This document shows positions 9,063-18,913 of a DNA stretch of 64,000 nt, piece by piece. Position 1 is the first letter of the stretch. Each line of letters opens with the position of its first letter. The stretch is from Parabacteroides distasonis (lineage in GTDB: Bacteria > Bacteroidota > Bacteroidia > Bacteroidales > Tannerellaceae), in assembly GCA_021531775.1 (NCBI GenBank), contig JAFBIU010000002.1, forward strand, positions 124,001-188,000. Direction: 5' to 3'. A program made the position numbers and the translations under genes. Under the pieces are notes generated by a model that did no database searches, was not told where the DNA came from, and worked only from the letters and a program-made list of their open reading frames with translations.

Positions 9063-9094
9063 TAAAAGTACAAGAATCTACCGAAGTGACCAAA
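9063..9094 (-). promoter_or_regulatory. Promoter of the gmd-fcl-manC operon
   Basis: On the minus strand TTTG (9091-9094) and TACTTTTA (9063-9070) are separated by 20 bases, matching the Bacteroidetes -33/-7 arrangement with one mismatch in the last base of the -7 box. It lies 26 bases before the gmd start and just after the terminator of the preceding unit. Confidence 0.55.
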
Positions 9095-9106
9095 TATTCA
9101 GTCTAA

Positions 9107-9148
9107 AATTTCATAATCTGTGGAATAGACTCCACAGATTATGAAATT
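9107..9148 (-). terminator. Perfect 18-bp hairpin terminating the oxidoreductase unit
   Basis: The arms 9107-9124 and 9131-9148 are exact reverse complements (18 of 18) around a six-base ATAGAC loop. It lies 11 bases past the stop of the minus-strand oxidoreductase gene. Read on that strand it ends in a short run of four T, so it probably terminates that transcript and insulates the gmd promoter. Confidence 0.7.
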
Positions 9149-9159
9149 AAGTTATCGAA

Positions 9160-10251
9160 TTAAACAGGAGCGACTGCAGGAGCGGAGGCTCGTTTCCACC
9201 CCTCCAACAACTCTGTGATTGTTTCGTGAACACTCATGATACGAGTGGCCCTCCAAGCGTTACTGCCGGCAAAGGCATAACCATTTTCAAAATTGCCTTT
9301 AAAAGCATTGTAGAGTGCCGTCACAATACAATAGGGACTTCGAGAGATATCACAGGTCTTGATGCAATTGAATGGACACACCTTCGGTTGTTTCAGTCCT
9401 GCTTTTACCTTCTCCAAGAAACTGCAATGGATCGCTCGTCCCGGCATACCTACCGGACTTTTGATAATCTCGATATCCTGTTCTTTCGCCTGTATATACG
9501 TCTCTTTGAAAGCCTCCGAAGCATCACATTCGTTGGTAGTTACAAAACGTGTACCCAACTGAACTCCAGAAGCACCCAAATCCATAACACGCTTGATGTC
9601 TTCTCCTGTATAAATACCTCCAGCCGCAATCACCGGAATCTTTTTACCATACATCTCTTCGAAACGGGAAACCTCTTGGACCACTTGTGGCAACAATTCT
9701 TCCAGTGCATAATGCTCGTCTGTCAACTGGTTCTCTTTATACCCCAAATGACCACCCGCTTTCGGGCCTTCCAGTACCACAGCATCAGGCAAATAGTCAT
9801 AATGACTCTTCCACTTTTCACAGATGATGCGAACTGCACGTGCACTCGAAACGATCGGTACCAGTTTCGTCACACTATCTTTCTTCAAGAAAGAGGGCAA
9901 ATCCAATGGCAGACCTGCGCCACTGAAAATCACATCCACCTTCTCGGCGATACTGGTCTTGACCAGCTCTGCGAAATCAGAAAGAGCCACCATCACATTC
10001 ACACCGATAATGCCCTTTGCCTTCTCACGGGCCTTGCGGATTTCCTCTTTCAATCCCAAATTACCCGCTTTCGTATAATTGTCCGGACACAATTTCTTAT
10101 ACAGCAAACCCAATCCTGCTGCCGAAATAACGCCAATACCACCTTCATTTGCTACGGCAGATGCCAAGCCAGAGAGGGAGATACCTACACCCATTCCACC
10201 TTGAATGATGGGAATACGTGCTTTTAAATCTCCAATGTTCAATGTTTTCAT
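9160..10251 (-). CDS. Nitronate monooxygenase / FabK-like FMN oxidoreductase
   Basis: 363 residues of the 2-nitropropane dioxygenase/NMO TIM-barrel flavoprotein superfamily. The N-terminus PIIQGGMGVGISLSGLASAV is the family signature; IPVIAAGGIYTGEDIKRVM and GASGVQLGTRFV form the phosphate-binding end of the barrel for FMN. A Cys-rich C-terminal stretch (CPFNCIKTC) is unlike classical FabK and is seen in my memory of anaerobe NMO-like proteins. Whether it detoxifies nitronates or acts as an enoyl-ACP reductase cannot be decided from sequence. It is a single-gene unit with a TATCTTTG box upstream and a strong terminator downstream. Confidence 0.8.
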   Translation of the reverse strand: MKTLNIGDLKARIPIIQGGMGVGISLSGLASAVANEGGIGVISAAGLGLLYKKLCPDNYTKAGNLGLKEEIRKAREKAKGIIGVNVMVALSDFAELVKTSIAEKVDVIFSGAGLPLDLPSFLKKDSVTKLVPIVSSARAVRIICEKWKSHYDYLPDAVVLEGPKAGGHLGYKENQLTDEHYALEELLPQVVQEVSRFEEMYGKKIPVIAAGGIYTGEDIKRVMDLGASGVQLGTRFVTTNECDASEAFKETYIQAKEQDIEIIKSPVGMPGRAIHCSFLEKVKAGLKQPKVCPFNCIKTCDISRSPYCIVTALYNAFKGNFENGYAFAGSNAWRATRIMSVHETITELLEGWKRASAPAVAPV

Positions 10252-10290
10252 ATCAAAAAAACGAATCTATATAGTGTTTAAATACGGGCA

Positions 10291-10298
10291 CAAAGATA
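10291..10298 (-). promoter_or_regulatory. -7 box of the FMN oxidoreductase gene
   Basis: TATCTTTG on the minus strand, an exact TAnnTTTG match, 39 bases upstream of the oxidoreductase ATG. No good -33 TTTG is visible at the expected spacing. Confidence 0.4.
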
Positions 10299-10352
10299 AC
10301 GTTTATTTGACACGATAATGCACACTTTTGTTCAAAATGTGCAATTCTCTTC

Positions 10353-10541
10353 TCACCAAAACTTATTTAGCAGAGGATTGTACTCAAAACCAACCGCTTC
10401 CAATTGGTGGAGAAGCTGCTGCTTATCGAGTTGCATGTCCTCACACAATGCATCCAAAGAGGGATATTGATCACGCAATTTCATATTGATGAAACTATAC
10501 AGCATCATCGGGTCTTGCGGAACTGTACGCATATTATTCAT
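10353..10541 (-). CDS. DUF4250 family small protein
   Basis: 62 residues. The pattern PQDPMMLYSFINMKLRDQYP followed by a LCEDMQLDKQQLLHQLEAVGFEYN-type helix pair corresponds to the DUF4250 family of short bacterial proteins of unknown function. No signal peptide or membrane segment is visible, so it is probably cytosolic. It begins four bases after lepA ends, so it is almost certainly co-transcribed with and possibly translationally coupled to lepA. The function is unknown and the sequence gives no catalytic motif. Confidence 0.75.
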   Translation of the reverse strand: MNNMRTVPQDPMMLYSFINMKLRDQYPSLDALCEDMQLDKQQLLHQLEAVGFEYNPLLNKFW

Positions 10542-10545
10542 CTTT

Positions 10546-12333
10546 TTAATCCAATTTTAAAACAGCCAAGAAAGCCTTTTGGGGCACTTCGACCGTTCCA
10601 ATCTGTTTCATACGCTTCTTTCCCTCCTTTTGTTTCTCCAACAATTTACGCTTACGGGAAATATCGCCACCATAACACTTGGCTGTCACATCTTTACGAA
10701 CAGCTTTTACCGTCTCACGTGCAATGATTTTAGCACCAATTGCTGCCTGAATCGCAATGTCGAACTGCTGACGAGGGATCAACTCTTTCAACTTTTCGCA
10801 CATCCGTCGGCCAAAAGGCACACTATTATCCACATGCGTCAACGTAGAAAGTGCATCGACCGGTTCGCCATTCAACAAGATGTCCAGCTTGACCAACTTG
10901 CTGGGTCTGAAATCATGCAGATGGTAATCAAAGGAGGCATATCCCTTGGAAATGCTCTTCAACTTATCATAGAAGTCGATCACAATCTCACCCAAGGGCA
11001 AGTCATAAAAGATCTCCACCCGATCCCCCGAAATATACTCCTGCTTGATCAGTACCCCTCGTTTACCTAAACAGAGCGTCATGATCGGACCAATGTAGGT
11101 CGTATTGGTAATGATCGAGGCCCGAATAAATGGCTCATCAATATGGTCAATGAGTGTCGGATCCGGCAAGCCACTCGGATTGTGAACCTCTATACACCCA
11201 CCCTTCTTATCATATACTTTATAAGATACGTTCGGTACCGTCGTGATCACATCCATATTGAATTCACGATCCAGACGCTCCTGGACAATTTCCATGTGCA
11301 ACAAACCCAAGAAACCGCAACGGAAACCAAAACCCAAAGCCACGGAACTTTCGGGCTGGAATGTCAGGGATGCATCGTTCAGCTGCAATTTCTCCAACGA
11401 AGCCCGCAGATTCTCAAAATCCTCACTTACGATCGGATAGACTCCAGCGAACACCATCGGCTTTACCTCCTGAAATCCTTCGATCCCCTTCTCAGCCGGA
11501 CGGCTGACATGCGTAATGGTATCACCGACACGCACCTCCTTCGACGTCTTGATACCGGAAATAATGTAACCCACATCACCCGTACCAATCTCACTCCGAG
11601 GAGACATATCCAATCGGAGAATACCCACCTCATCTGCATCATACTCTTTACCCGTAGCTATGAATTTCACGCGGTCACCCGAATGAATCACACCATTTTC
11701 AACTTTGAAATAGGCAATGATACCACGGAAGGGATTGAAGACCGAATCAAAGATCAGACATTGCAAGGGAGCTGTCGGGTCACCTTTCGGAGCCGGTACC
11801 TTCTCCACAATCGCATCCAGCAATGCACCTACTCCCTCTCCCGTCTTGCCACTGGCACGCAAGATCTCTTCTCGCTTACAACCCAACAATTCGATGATCT
11901 GATCTTCCACTTCATCAGGCATTGCACTCGGCAAGTCTATTTTATTCAACACCGGAATGATTTCCAAATCATTCTCGATCGCCATATACAGATTGGAAAT
12001 GGTTTGCGCCTGAATACCTTGCGAGGCATCCACAATCAACAAAGCACCTTCACACGCTGCAATGGAACGAGATACTTCATACGAAAAATCGACATGCCCC
12101 GGTGTATCGATCAGGTTCAAGACATACTTCTCGCCCTGATACATATAATCCATCTGAATGGCATGGCTCTTGATGGTGATGCCACGTTCACGCTCCAGGT
12201 CCATGTTGTCCAGGACCTGATCCTGCATATCCTTGGATTCTACCGTTTTGGTATATTCCAACAGACGGTCGGCAAGCGTACTCTTCCCGTGGTCAATATG
12301 AGCAATAATACAGAAATTGCGGATATTCTTCAT
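10546..12333 (-). CDS. lepA: Elongation factor 4 (LepA), ribosome back-translocase GTPase
   Basis: 595 residues, the normal LepA length. GTPase motifs are in order: G1 [16 protein letters not shown]2 region [12 protein letters not shown]3 DTPGHVDF and G4 NKIDLP. The domain order (G domain, EF-G-like domains II, III and V, then the LepA-specific C-terminal domain ending [17 protein letters not shown]) distinguishes it from EF-G and TypA. It acts on stalled or mistranslocated ribosomes at the cytoplasmic face. It shares a divergent intergenic region of 90 bases with the TPR gene, and is followed at once by the DUF4250 gene. Confidence 0.97.
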   Translation of the reverse strand: MKNIRNFCIIAHIDHGKSTLADRLLEYTKTVESKDMQDQVLDNMDLERERGITIKSHAIQMDYMYQGEKYVLNLIDTPGHVDFSYEVSRSIAACEGALLIVDASQGIQAQTISNLYMAIENDLEIIPVLNKIDLPSAMPDEVEDQIIELLGCKREEILRASGKTGEGVGALLDAIVEKVPAPKGDPTAPLQCLIFDSVFNPFRGIIAYFKVENGVIHSGDRVKFIATGKEYDADEVGILRLDMSPRSEIGTGDVGYIISGIKTSKEVRVGDTITHVSRPAEKGIEGFQEVKPMVFAGVYPIVSEDFENLRASLEKLQLNDASLTFQPESSVALGFGFRCGFLGLLHMEIVQERLDREFNMDVITTVPNVSYKVYDKKGGCIEVHNPSGLPDPTLIDHIDEPFIRASIITNTTYIGPIMTLCLGKRGVLIKQEYISGDRVEIFYDLPLGEIVIDFYDKLKSISKGYASFDYHLHDFRPSKLVKLDILLNGEPVDALSTLTHVDNSVPFGRRMCEKLKELIPRQQFDIAIQAAIGAKIIARETVKAVRKDVTAKCYGGDISRKRKLLEKQKEGKKRMKQIGTVEVPQKAFLAVLKLD

Positions 12334-12356
12334 CTACTACAGTTATTTTAATGGTG

Positions 12357-12364
12357 CAAAGATA
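12357..12364 (-). promoter_or_regulatory. -7 box of lepA
   Basis: TATCTTTG on the minus strand, exact TAnnTTTG, 23 bases before the lepA ATG. It is one half of a divergent promoter pair with the TPR gene; no clear -33 TTTG. Confidence 0.4.
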
Positions 12365-12386
12365 ATGTTTTTCACACAAAAAGACT

Positions 12387-12394
12387 TACTTTTG
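12387..12394 (+). promoter_or_regulatory. -7 box of the TPR gene
   Basis: TACTTTTG on the plus strand, an exact TAnnTTTG match 29 bases before the ATG at 12424 and about 30 bases from the opposite-facing lepA -7 box. Confidence 0.4.
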
Positions 12395-12423
12395 ACCACC
12401 CATTTCTCATAATATGTAGGAAT

Positions 12424-14595
12424 ATGACAATACAGGAAATAGACAAGACATACAACCGTATCATCGGTTTCTTGAATACCAAAGAGATCAAATTGGCCTT
12501 CGACTATCTGCAGAGCTTGATGGCCGGATCGAATGACTATGCGTGTCAGGAGCAGTTGGATCAACTTCAGACCATCTACCAAAACATGTTACGTTACCGG
12601 CTAATGGGCTTTAAAGATCCCATGGAGAAGACCATCTACCAGCAAGTGTTGAGTGGCACTTACCAAGTGGCAGACCAGCTGCACACCCGCCTATTGACCC
12701 AGTTCTCCTCAAATCCCTATTATACACGCAGACGATTACGCAACGGCCTTCCTTCATCCGGCTTGAAGCATCAATATGCCGGTTTGAAGGAACAATCTGC
12801 TTTTACCAAGGAACAGGACCTGTTGGCGCGACGGCTGTTTGAACAGGTCTGGACAGCAGGATTCCTAACCACCGACCAAAGAGAGGGACTCGTTTCGATC
12901 CTGCGGGACCGAGACATGCCCGATTACGTAGGATGTATCATTGTCTCGGCTCTGTTGTTGGGACTGCAACACTTCTTCGACGAGCAAAAAGTGTTGTTGT
13001 TGATGGATGCTGCAGACATCGACTATCAACCGATCCGCGTACGGGCCCTTATTTGTCTCCTGATCGTATTGTACCTTTACCGGGAACGGCTCGCCTATTA
13101 TCCCAACCTGTCCAATCGGTTCTCAGCCTTGTCCGAAAACCATACCGATTTCAGCAAGTTGCTACGCATGATCGCATTGCAACTGATCACAGCTCGAGAA
13201 ACAGAGAAAGTCTCTCGCAAAGTTCGCGATGAGATTCTTCCGGAGATGGCCAAACTACATTCGAAGCTCGACCGCTATTTGAATGAGAAGTTTGATCTCA
13301 AACAACTGAAAGGCGATCCCTCCGATTTTGAAATCAATCCGGAATGGGCCGAGAAAATGTCACAAGGCAAGTTGGGCAAGGCTGTTCAGGATTTGACTGA
13401 GATGCAGTCGGAAGGTGCCGATGTGTTGCACTCGACATTCACCCACATGAAATTATTCCCCTTCTTTCAGGAAATCAGTCACTGGTTCATTCCATTCCGA
13501 ATCGATCATCCCGATTTAGTCCAGCCCGCGAATGCAAGTCATACACAATTCTTTGCCAAGTTAGGGAATTCCCCCATACTCTGCAATTCTGACAAGTATT
13601 CGCTCTATTTGGGTATTTTAGAGATGCCTCGTGAGCTCCTGAATCAGATGGAACAACAGTGCCAGGAGGGCTTTTCCAGCATGAGACAGGATTGGAATCA
13701 GATCTCATTGTCACCCCATCAGCAATTACAATATGAGATCCGCCGGTTTGTCGAGGATTTATATCGCTTCTATAAACTCCATCCGGATCATGCCAGTTTT
13801 ATGGATCCTTTCCTCCTGCAGCTCGACATTCACAACTTGCCGATACTACAGCCCTATATGTCCGACAAAGAGACGCTGGCACTCCTCGCCGAATCCTATT
13901 TGAAAAAGAACCATTTCGAAGAGGCTCTGCAGATTTACAGTGGTATGTGTGCCTATGCGACCGACGATGCCATCCTGTACCAGAAAATCGGCTATTGCAA
14001 ACAAATGCTGAATGATCTGACGGGTGCCTTGGAGGCCTACCAGCAGAGCGATTTGATCCATTCAAACAGCAAATGGGTCATCCGCCGTATCGGTAACTGT
14101 TACCGAAGTCTCAAACAACCGGCCAAGGCATTGGAATATTACCAGCGTTATGAACAGCAGTACCCGGATGATCTGCCTGTCCAAATCAGTATCGGACACT
14201 GCTACCTCGAATTGAAGAATTATGCACAAGCCTTGCACTATTTCTTCAAAGTGGATTATTTGGATCCGAATCATAAAGCCTGGCGTCCCATCGCCTGGTG
14301 TTCTTTCCTGACCGGCAAATATGATCAGGCACGGAATTACTATCAAAAAATTCTGGAATGGCAACCTACCGCCCAAGATTACCTGAATGCCGGGCATACG
14401 GAATGGGTCTTGCAAAACACGGAAAAGTCGTTGAAGTACTATAAGCAGGCCGTCAAGGCACTGTCGGGTGATATCCAACAGTTCAGGGAGCTATTTGATC
14501 AAGATCTACCCGACTTGCTGGCAGCCGGTATTGAATCGGAAGAGATTCCTTTGATGATCGATCAGTTGCACTATGTCATAGCAGGAACCCTTTAA
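12424..14595 (+). CDS. Large tetratricopeptide-repeat protein, function unknown
   Basis: 723 residues. No signal peptide is visible, so it is probably cytoplasmic. Residues 1 to about 450 are helical and match no domain I recognise; they include Leu-rich segments around residues 170-215. From about residue 490 to 690 there are consecutive TPR-like helix pairs, for example LAESYLKKNHFEEALQIYSG, IGYCKQMLNDLTGALEAYQQ and IGNCYRSLKQPAKALEYYQR, a typical protein-protein scaffold. It starts a plus-strand unit with the Wzi-like gene 17 bases downstream, which hints at an envelope-related role, but this is inference only. No catalytic motif is visible. Confidence 0.7.
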   Translation: MTIQEIDKTYNRIIGFLNTKEIKLAFDYLQSLMAGSNDYACQEQLDQLQTIYQNMLRYRLMGFKDPMEKTIYQQVLSGTYQVADQLHTRLLTQFSSNPYYTRRRLRNGLPSSGLKHQYAGLKEQSAFTKEQDLLARRLFEQVWTAGFLTTDQREGLVSILRDRDMPDYVGCIIVSALLLGLQHFFDEQKVLLLMDAADIDYQPIRVRALICLLIVLYLYRERLAYYPNLSNRFSALSENHTDFSKLLRMIALQLITARETEKVSRKVRDEILPEMAKLHSKLDRYLNEKFDLKQLKGDPSDFEINPEWAEKMSQGKLGKAVQDLTEMQSEGADVLHSTFTHMKLFPFFQEISHWFIPFRIDHPDLVQPANASHTQFFAKLGNSPILCNSDKYSLYLGILEMPRELLNQMEQQCQEGFSSMRQDWNQISLSPHQQLQYEIRRFVEDLYRFYKLHPDHASFMDPFLLQLDIHNLPILQPYMSDKETLALLAESYLKKNHFEEALQIYSGMCAYATDDAILYQKIGYCKQMLNDLTGALEAYQQSDLIHSNSKWVIRRIGNCYRSLKQPAKALEYYQRYEQQYPDDLPVQISIGHCYLELKNYAQALHYFFKVDYLDPNHKAWRPIAWCSFLTGKYDQARNYYQKILEWQPTAQDYLNAGHTEWVLQNTEKSLKYYKQAVKALSGDIQQFRELFDQDLPDLLAAGIESEEIPLMIDQLHYVIAGTL

Positions 14596-14612
14596 AAGCA
14601 AACGTATCAGAA

Positions 14613-16100
14613 ATGTATCATTTGTATCAGAACATACTCGTCATAGGATTACTGTCATCCCTTGCGGTTGGTGCACAGACTGTGGATGACTCCTATCAAA
14701 CGGAGGGCACTGAAGCACGGATCAGCCTCACTGGGGCTGTAGCCACCGGTGATTATACCCCCTTTTGGCAACAAGCCAACCGGTACGGCATCGCCCCTAC
14801 CGAGGCTAATCAAGCCTATCTGCAAGCTGGAGTTTTCCATCAACAGTCGTTCGGTCAGGGCTTCTCCTGGGGTGCCGGATTAGACCTGGTAGCAGTGACA
14901 CCCCGCTACCAGAATGCCTATATCCACCAATTATATGCCGAACTAGGATACCGTCAAATCCGGTTATCGGTAGGTAGTCGTGAACAACGGTCCGCGTTCG
15001 GTTTGGACAGCCGGCTGAGTTCGGGCGATGTCATCTACTCGACCAATGCCCGTCCGTTACCTGAAATCCGACTATCCATGCCCAACTATACGACCGTACC
15101 CTTCACCCAGGAGTGGCTGCAACTCAAATGGGACTTTGCGGTAGGACGATCCCTGGATAATGCCTATCTGAAAGATTGGACACAGGGAAAACAGACCTAC
15201 GTTGAAGACGTATTGTGGCACCACAAGGCACTCCATTTCCGCTTGGCAGATGCCGAAAAGAGACTCCCGATCGTGGCAGAAATAGGTGTTCAGCATATCG
15301 CCCAATGGGGAGGCACCTCCACCAATCCCAAAGTGGGAACACAACCCCATTCGTTCAAAGACTTCCTACGCATTGTAGCCGGACAACATGGTGGCAATGA
15401 TGCAACCCTTTCCGACCAAATCAATGTATTGGGTAGCCACCATATTTCGTACGACTTCCGGTTGGGATGGGAGCAAGAGACTTGGCAAATCCAAGGATAC
15501 TATCAACATCTCTGTTACGACAAATCGGGACTTGAATTTGACAACGGTACGGATGGATTATGGGGCATACAACTGGATCTGTCACAAGGCTCCTGGATCA
15601 GAAGGTTGGTTGTAGAATATTTCACGACCCTCAATGCAAGTGGTCCTTTCCACTTCATCCACTTTGACCATACGGAACATCCCGGTCGTGGTGGAGGTGG
15701 TGACAACTATTATAATAATGAAGAGTATGTAGGCGGACTCTCCTATTTCAACCAATCCGTCGGTTCCCCTTTGTTACCATCTCCCATTTATAATCAAGAT
15801 GGGAAATTGGGGTTCCGGAACAACCGGGTTCGGGCTTGGCACCTGGGAGTAGAGGGAAACCTGTCGCCTCAACTCTCCTACCGTGTCCTGCTCAGCATGA
15901 TGCAAGGATGGGGTACGACTTTTCGTCCTTTCACGGAACGACGTTCCACGGTTGCCCCCTTGTTAGAAGTGAGTTACACCCATCCCCGATTCGAGGATTG
16001 GCAGTTCACAGCCAGTATGGCCGGCAACAGTGGGGACATGCTCGGAGACTCCACGTATGGTTTTGGCCTTTGTATCACAAAAAGGTTTCAATTTAAATAG
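14613..16100 (+). CDS. Wzi-like capsule assembly outer membrane protein
   Basis: 495 residues. The first 21 residues are a signal peptide (LSSLAVGAQ cleavage region). The rest is rich in alternating aromatic/polar strands ending in aromatic GFGLCITKRFQFK, as expected for a C-terminal beta-barrel strand. Internal blocks such as GDYTPFWQQANRYG and YQNAYIHQLYAELGYRQIRL match the Caps_assemb_Wzi family, which in E. coli anchors capsule polysaccharide to the cell surface. It follows the TPR gene closely and precedes an acyl-CoA synthetase. The family is well supported; whether it anchors a capsule here is inferred from the many glycan genes in the window. Confidence 0.8.
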   Translation: MYHLYQNILVIGLLSSLAVGAQTVDDSYQTEGTEARISLTGAVATGDYTPFWQQANRYGIAPTEANQAYLQAGVFHQQSFGQGFSWGAGLDLVAVTPRYQNAYIHQLYAELGYRQIRLSVGSREQRSAFGLDSRLSSGDVIYSTNARPLPEIRLSMPNYTTVPFTQEWLQLKWDFAVGRSLDNAYLKDWTQGKQTYVEDVLWHHKALHFRLADAEKRLPIVAEIGVQHIAQWGGTSTNPKVGTQPHSFKDFLRIVAGQHGGNDATLSDQINVLGSHHISYDFRLGWEQETWQIQGYYQHLCYDKSGLEFDNGTDGLWGIQLDLSQGSWIRRLVVEYFTTLNASGPFHFIHFDHTEHPGRGGGGDNYYNNEEYVGGLSYFNQSVGSPLLPSPIYNQDGKLGFRNNRVRAWHLGVEGNLSPQLSYRVLLSMMQGWGTTFRPFTERRSTVAPLLEVSYTHPRFEDWQFTASMAGNSGDMLGDSTYGFGLCITKRFQFK

Positions 16101-16119
16101 GAGTTCTCTCTTTTTTGAG

Positions 16120-16127
16120 TATATTTG
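16120..16127 (+). promoter_or_regulatory. -7 box of the acyl-CoA synthetase gene
   Basis: TATATTTG, exact TAnnTTTG, 34 bases before the ATG at 16162, in the only sizeable gap after the Wzi-like gene. The -33 region is poor. Confidence 0.35.
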
Positions 16128-16161
16128 CCACGTTCGTTCCACCATAACTCGTTAATAATAT

Positions 16162-17808
16162 ATGGAAAATCGGTTTCTTGCTCTCATCGAAGAAAGCATA
16201 CGTACTCATTGGAATCACGAAGCTTTTACAGACTACCCAGGTACAACCTACCTGTACAGTGACGTTGCATACCGAATTGAAGCAATTCGTATCTTGTTGC
16301 AGGCAGCTGGAATCCAGCCTGGCGATAAAATTGCGCTATTAGGACGTAACTCCAGTAACTGGGCCATCGCTTTCTTTGGTATTCTGGCACATGGAGCTGT
16401 CGTTGTACCTATCCTGTCCGACTTCCGACCGGATGTAATTCTCAACATCATTCACCACTCGGAAGCCAAAGCACTCTTTGTAGCTCAAAACAGTTGGAAA
16501 GATCTGGATACCACCCAGACGAAACATCTGAGATTGATTTTACAATTGGAGAATTGGCTCGTATTGCACACGACGGAAGCCGAAGTACAACCAGTTATGC
16601 AACAGATGCATAATCTCATCCTGAAGAAATTCAAGGGAGAGATGCGTCCGAAAGACGTACACTATCATGTGGAACAACCGGATGAATTGGCTATTCTCAA
16701 TTATACATCCGGCACCACCAGTCTTTCCAAAGGGGTAATGATTCCCTATCGCAGTTTATGGAGTAACACCCAATTTGCGGCCGATCATCTCCCCTACATT
16801 CGGCCCAAAGATACGATTCTATGTATGTTGCCCATGGCACACATGTATGGATTGGCATTCGAGGTCTTGAATTCGGTCAATCGGGGTTGTCATGTCTATT
16901 TTCTCACCCGGACACCTGTACCCAAGATTTTAGGAGAAGCATTGGCTCACGTACGGCCCGCCTTGATATTGGCTGTGCCCCTCATCATCGAGAAGATTGT
17001 CAAAACACGGGTAATGCCGGAATTGGAGAAACCGCAGATCAAACGACTGCTGCAAATCCCCATCATCCGCGGTTGGGTAAAAAAGAAGATTGCAGCCAAA
17101 CTGACCGCAGCCTTTGGTGGTCACTTCCATCAGGTGATTATTGGAGGAGCAGCCCTGAATCAAGAAGTCGAGACCTTCTTGCGATCCATCAAGTTCCGTT
17201 ATACCGTGGGATATGGCATGACTGAATGCGGTCCGTTGGTAGCCTATGCACCTTGGAATGAATTTCAACAGGGATCGGTCGGTCGAGTTGTCGATCGCAT
17301 GGAAATCCGCATCGTGGAGCCCAATGCACAAGGAGTAGGTGAAGTATGGGTACGTGGAGCCAATACCATGCTCGGCTATTATAAGAATGAAGAGGCAACC
17401 CAAGCCGTCATGATGGAAGAGGGTTGGATGCGTACGGGAGACTTAGGACGTCTGTCCGACGACAAGAGCCTCTATCTGTGTGGACGTTGTAAAACGATGA
17501 TTTTAGGCCCCAACGGACAGAACATCTACCCGGAAGAGATCGAAGACAAGTTAAACAACCTGCCCTATGTAGCCGATTCACTGGTACTCTCCCGGGAAGA
17601 GAAAATTGTTGCACTGGTCTATCCGAATCAAGATCTCCTGAAGCGGGAAAATTTGACGACGGAAGAGGTAGCCAAACAGATGCAGTCCAACTTGGCCCAA
17701 CTCAATCAAGCCATTCCCTATTATGCGAAGGTAAGTAAGATCGAGATTTTGGATCAGCCGTTCGAAAAAACACCCAAACAGAGTATTAAACGATATTTAT
17801 ATAAATAA
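16162..17808 (+). CDS. AMP-forming long-chain acyl-CoA synthetase-like ligase
   Basis: 548 residues of the adenylate-forming (ANL) superfamily. Motifs in order are: phosphate loop LNYTSGTTSLSKGVM (about residues 180-194), GYGMTECGPLVAY for adenine binding, WMRTGDLGRL hinge-side aspartate, and a C-terminal catalytic lysine region KTPKQSIKRYL. It activates a carboxylic acid, most likely a fatty acid, to an acyl-adenylate and then an acyl-CoA or related thioester. The protein is shorter than E. coli FadD-type AMP-binding fusions and has no carrier domain. It has its own -7 box and is followed by kdgK after 32 bases, but the two functions are not obviously linked. Confidence 0.85.
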   Translation: MENRFLALIEESIRTHWNHEAFTDYPGTTYLYSDVAYRIEAIRILLQAAGIQPGDKIALLGRNSSNWAIAFFGILAHGAVVVPILSDFRPDVILNIIHHSEAKALFVAQNSWKDLDTTQTKHLRLILQLENWLVLHTTEAEVQPVMQQMHNLILKKFKGEMRPKDVHYHVEQPDELAILNYTSGTTSLSKGVMIPYRSLWSNTQFAADHLPYIRPKDTILCMLPMAHMYGLAFEVLNSVNRGCHVYFLTRTPVPKILGEALAHVRPALILAVPLIIEKIVKTRVMPELEKPQIKRLLQIPIIRGWVKKKIAAKLTAAFGGHFHQVIIGGAALNQEVETFLRSIKFRYTVGYGMTECGPLVAYAPWNEFQQGSVGRVVDRMEIRIVEPNAQGVGEVWVRGANTMLGYYKNEEATQAVMMEEGWMRTGDLGRLSDDKSLYLCGRCKTMILGPNGQNIYPEEIEDKLNNLPYVADSLVLSREEKIVALVYPNQDLLKRENLTTEEVAKQMQSNLAQLNQAIPYYAKVSKIEILDQPFEKTPKQSIKRYLYK

Positions 17809-17840
17809 ACCGGACCTCGAAAAAGAGGTCACTCATCAAC

Positions 17841-18884
17841 ATGAAACAGAAGATTGTTACTTTTGGAGAAATTATGTTGCGCTTGGCAACTCCCGGTTAC
17901 CAACGGTTCAGCCAATCGACAGAGCTATCAGCCACATTTGGTGGAGGTGAAGCTAATGTAGCCGTTTCATTGTCCAATTATGGATTGGAAACAGAATTTG
18001 TCACCCGTCTGCCCAAGAACGATATCGCACGGGCTTGTGAGATGGATCTACATAAATATAATGTAGGAACTCATCATGTCGTCTATGGAGGAGAGCGGTT
18101 AGGTATCTATTTCTTAGAAACGGGTGCTGTCGCTCGTGCCAGCAAGGTGGTATATGACCGGGCCCATTCAGCTATTTCTGAGATCAAACCCGGCATGATT
18201 GATTGGGAAGCCGTTTTCCAGGATGCTCGCTGGTTCCATTGGACCGGTATCACACCGGCCATTTCACAAGGAGCAGCCGATGTGTGTCTGGAGGCTATCC
18301 AAACGGCAAACCGTATGGGCGTAACGGTCTCCTGCGACTTGAACTTCCGGAAGAATCTATGGAAATATGGCAAAACAGCAGCAGAAGTGATGCCCGATTT
18401 AGTCAAAGGCTGTGATATCATCCTTGGAAATGAAGAGGATTGTGAGAAAGTATTCGGCATTCGTCCGAAAGATTTTGACGTTACTGCCACACAAGGTGAA
18501 ATAGATGCCACGAAATTTGAGTCGGTCTGCCAGCAGATGCAGGCACATTTCCCGCGTGCCCAAAAGGTGATCATCACCTTGCGAGGCGCTATCAATGCCA
18601 ATCACAACACTTGGGGTGGTGTTCTTTACAGCGACGGAAAACTGTTGCAGTCCCGTCGGTATGATATCACCCACATCGTGGATCGAGTGGGCGGAGGAGA
18701 CTCATTCATGGGTGGTTTGATCTATGGTCTGATTTCCTATCCCACAGATGACCAACGTGCATTGGACTTTGCTGTAGCCGCCTCTTGTCTGAAACATACC
18801 ATTTATGGAGACTATAATCAGGTGACGGTTGAAGAGGTTGAAAAATTAATGGCCGGCGATGGATCTGGTCGTGTCTCTCGATAA
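17841..18884 (+). CDS. kdgK: 2-keto-3-deoxygluconate kinase (PfkB family)
   Basis: 347 residues of the ribokinase/PfkB fold. FGGGEANVAVSLSNYGL is the N-terminal PfkB signature and DRVGGGDSFMGGLIYGL, near residue 280, is the C-terminal one, with the catalytic aspartate in GGDS. The family alone does not define the sugar, but the next gene is a KDPG aldolase, so phosphorylation of 2-keto-3-deoxygluconate (from uronate breakdown) to KDPG is the natural assignment. It is separated from eda by 29 bases in one operon. Confidence 0.88.
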   Translation: MKQKIVTFGEIMLRLATPGYQRFSQSTELSATFGGGEANVAVSLSNYGLETEFVTRLPKNDIARACEMDLHKYNVGTHHVVYGGERLGIYFLETGAVARASKVVYDRAHSAISEIKPGMIDWEAVFQDARWFHWTGITPAISQGAADVCLEAIQTANRMGVTVSCDLNFRKNLWKYGKTAAEVMPDLVKGCDIILGNEEDCEKVFGIRPKDFDVTATQGEIDATKFESVCQQMQAHFPRAQKVIITLRGAINANHNTWGGVLYSDGKLLQSRRYDITHIVDRVGGGDSFMGGLIYGLISYPTDDQRALDFAVAASCLKHTIYGDYNQVTVEEVEKLMAGDGSGRVSR

Positions 18885-18913
18885 GACAATTCAAACAATA
18901 GCATAAAAACAAA

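Noticed and set aside
11143-12351. 402-codon open frame antisense to lepA
   Set aside because: LepA motifs are intact on the other strand and the antisense product has no domain, signal or sensible start context.
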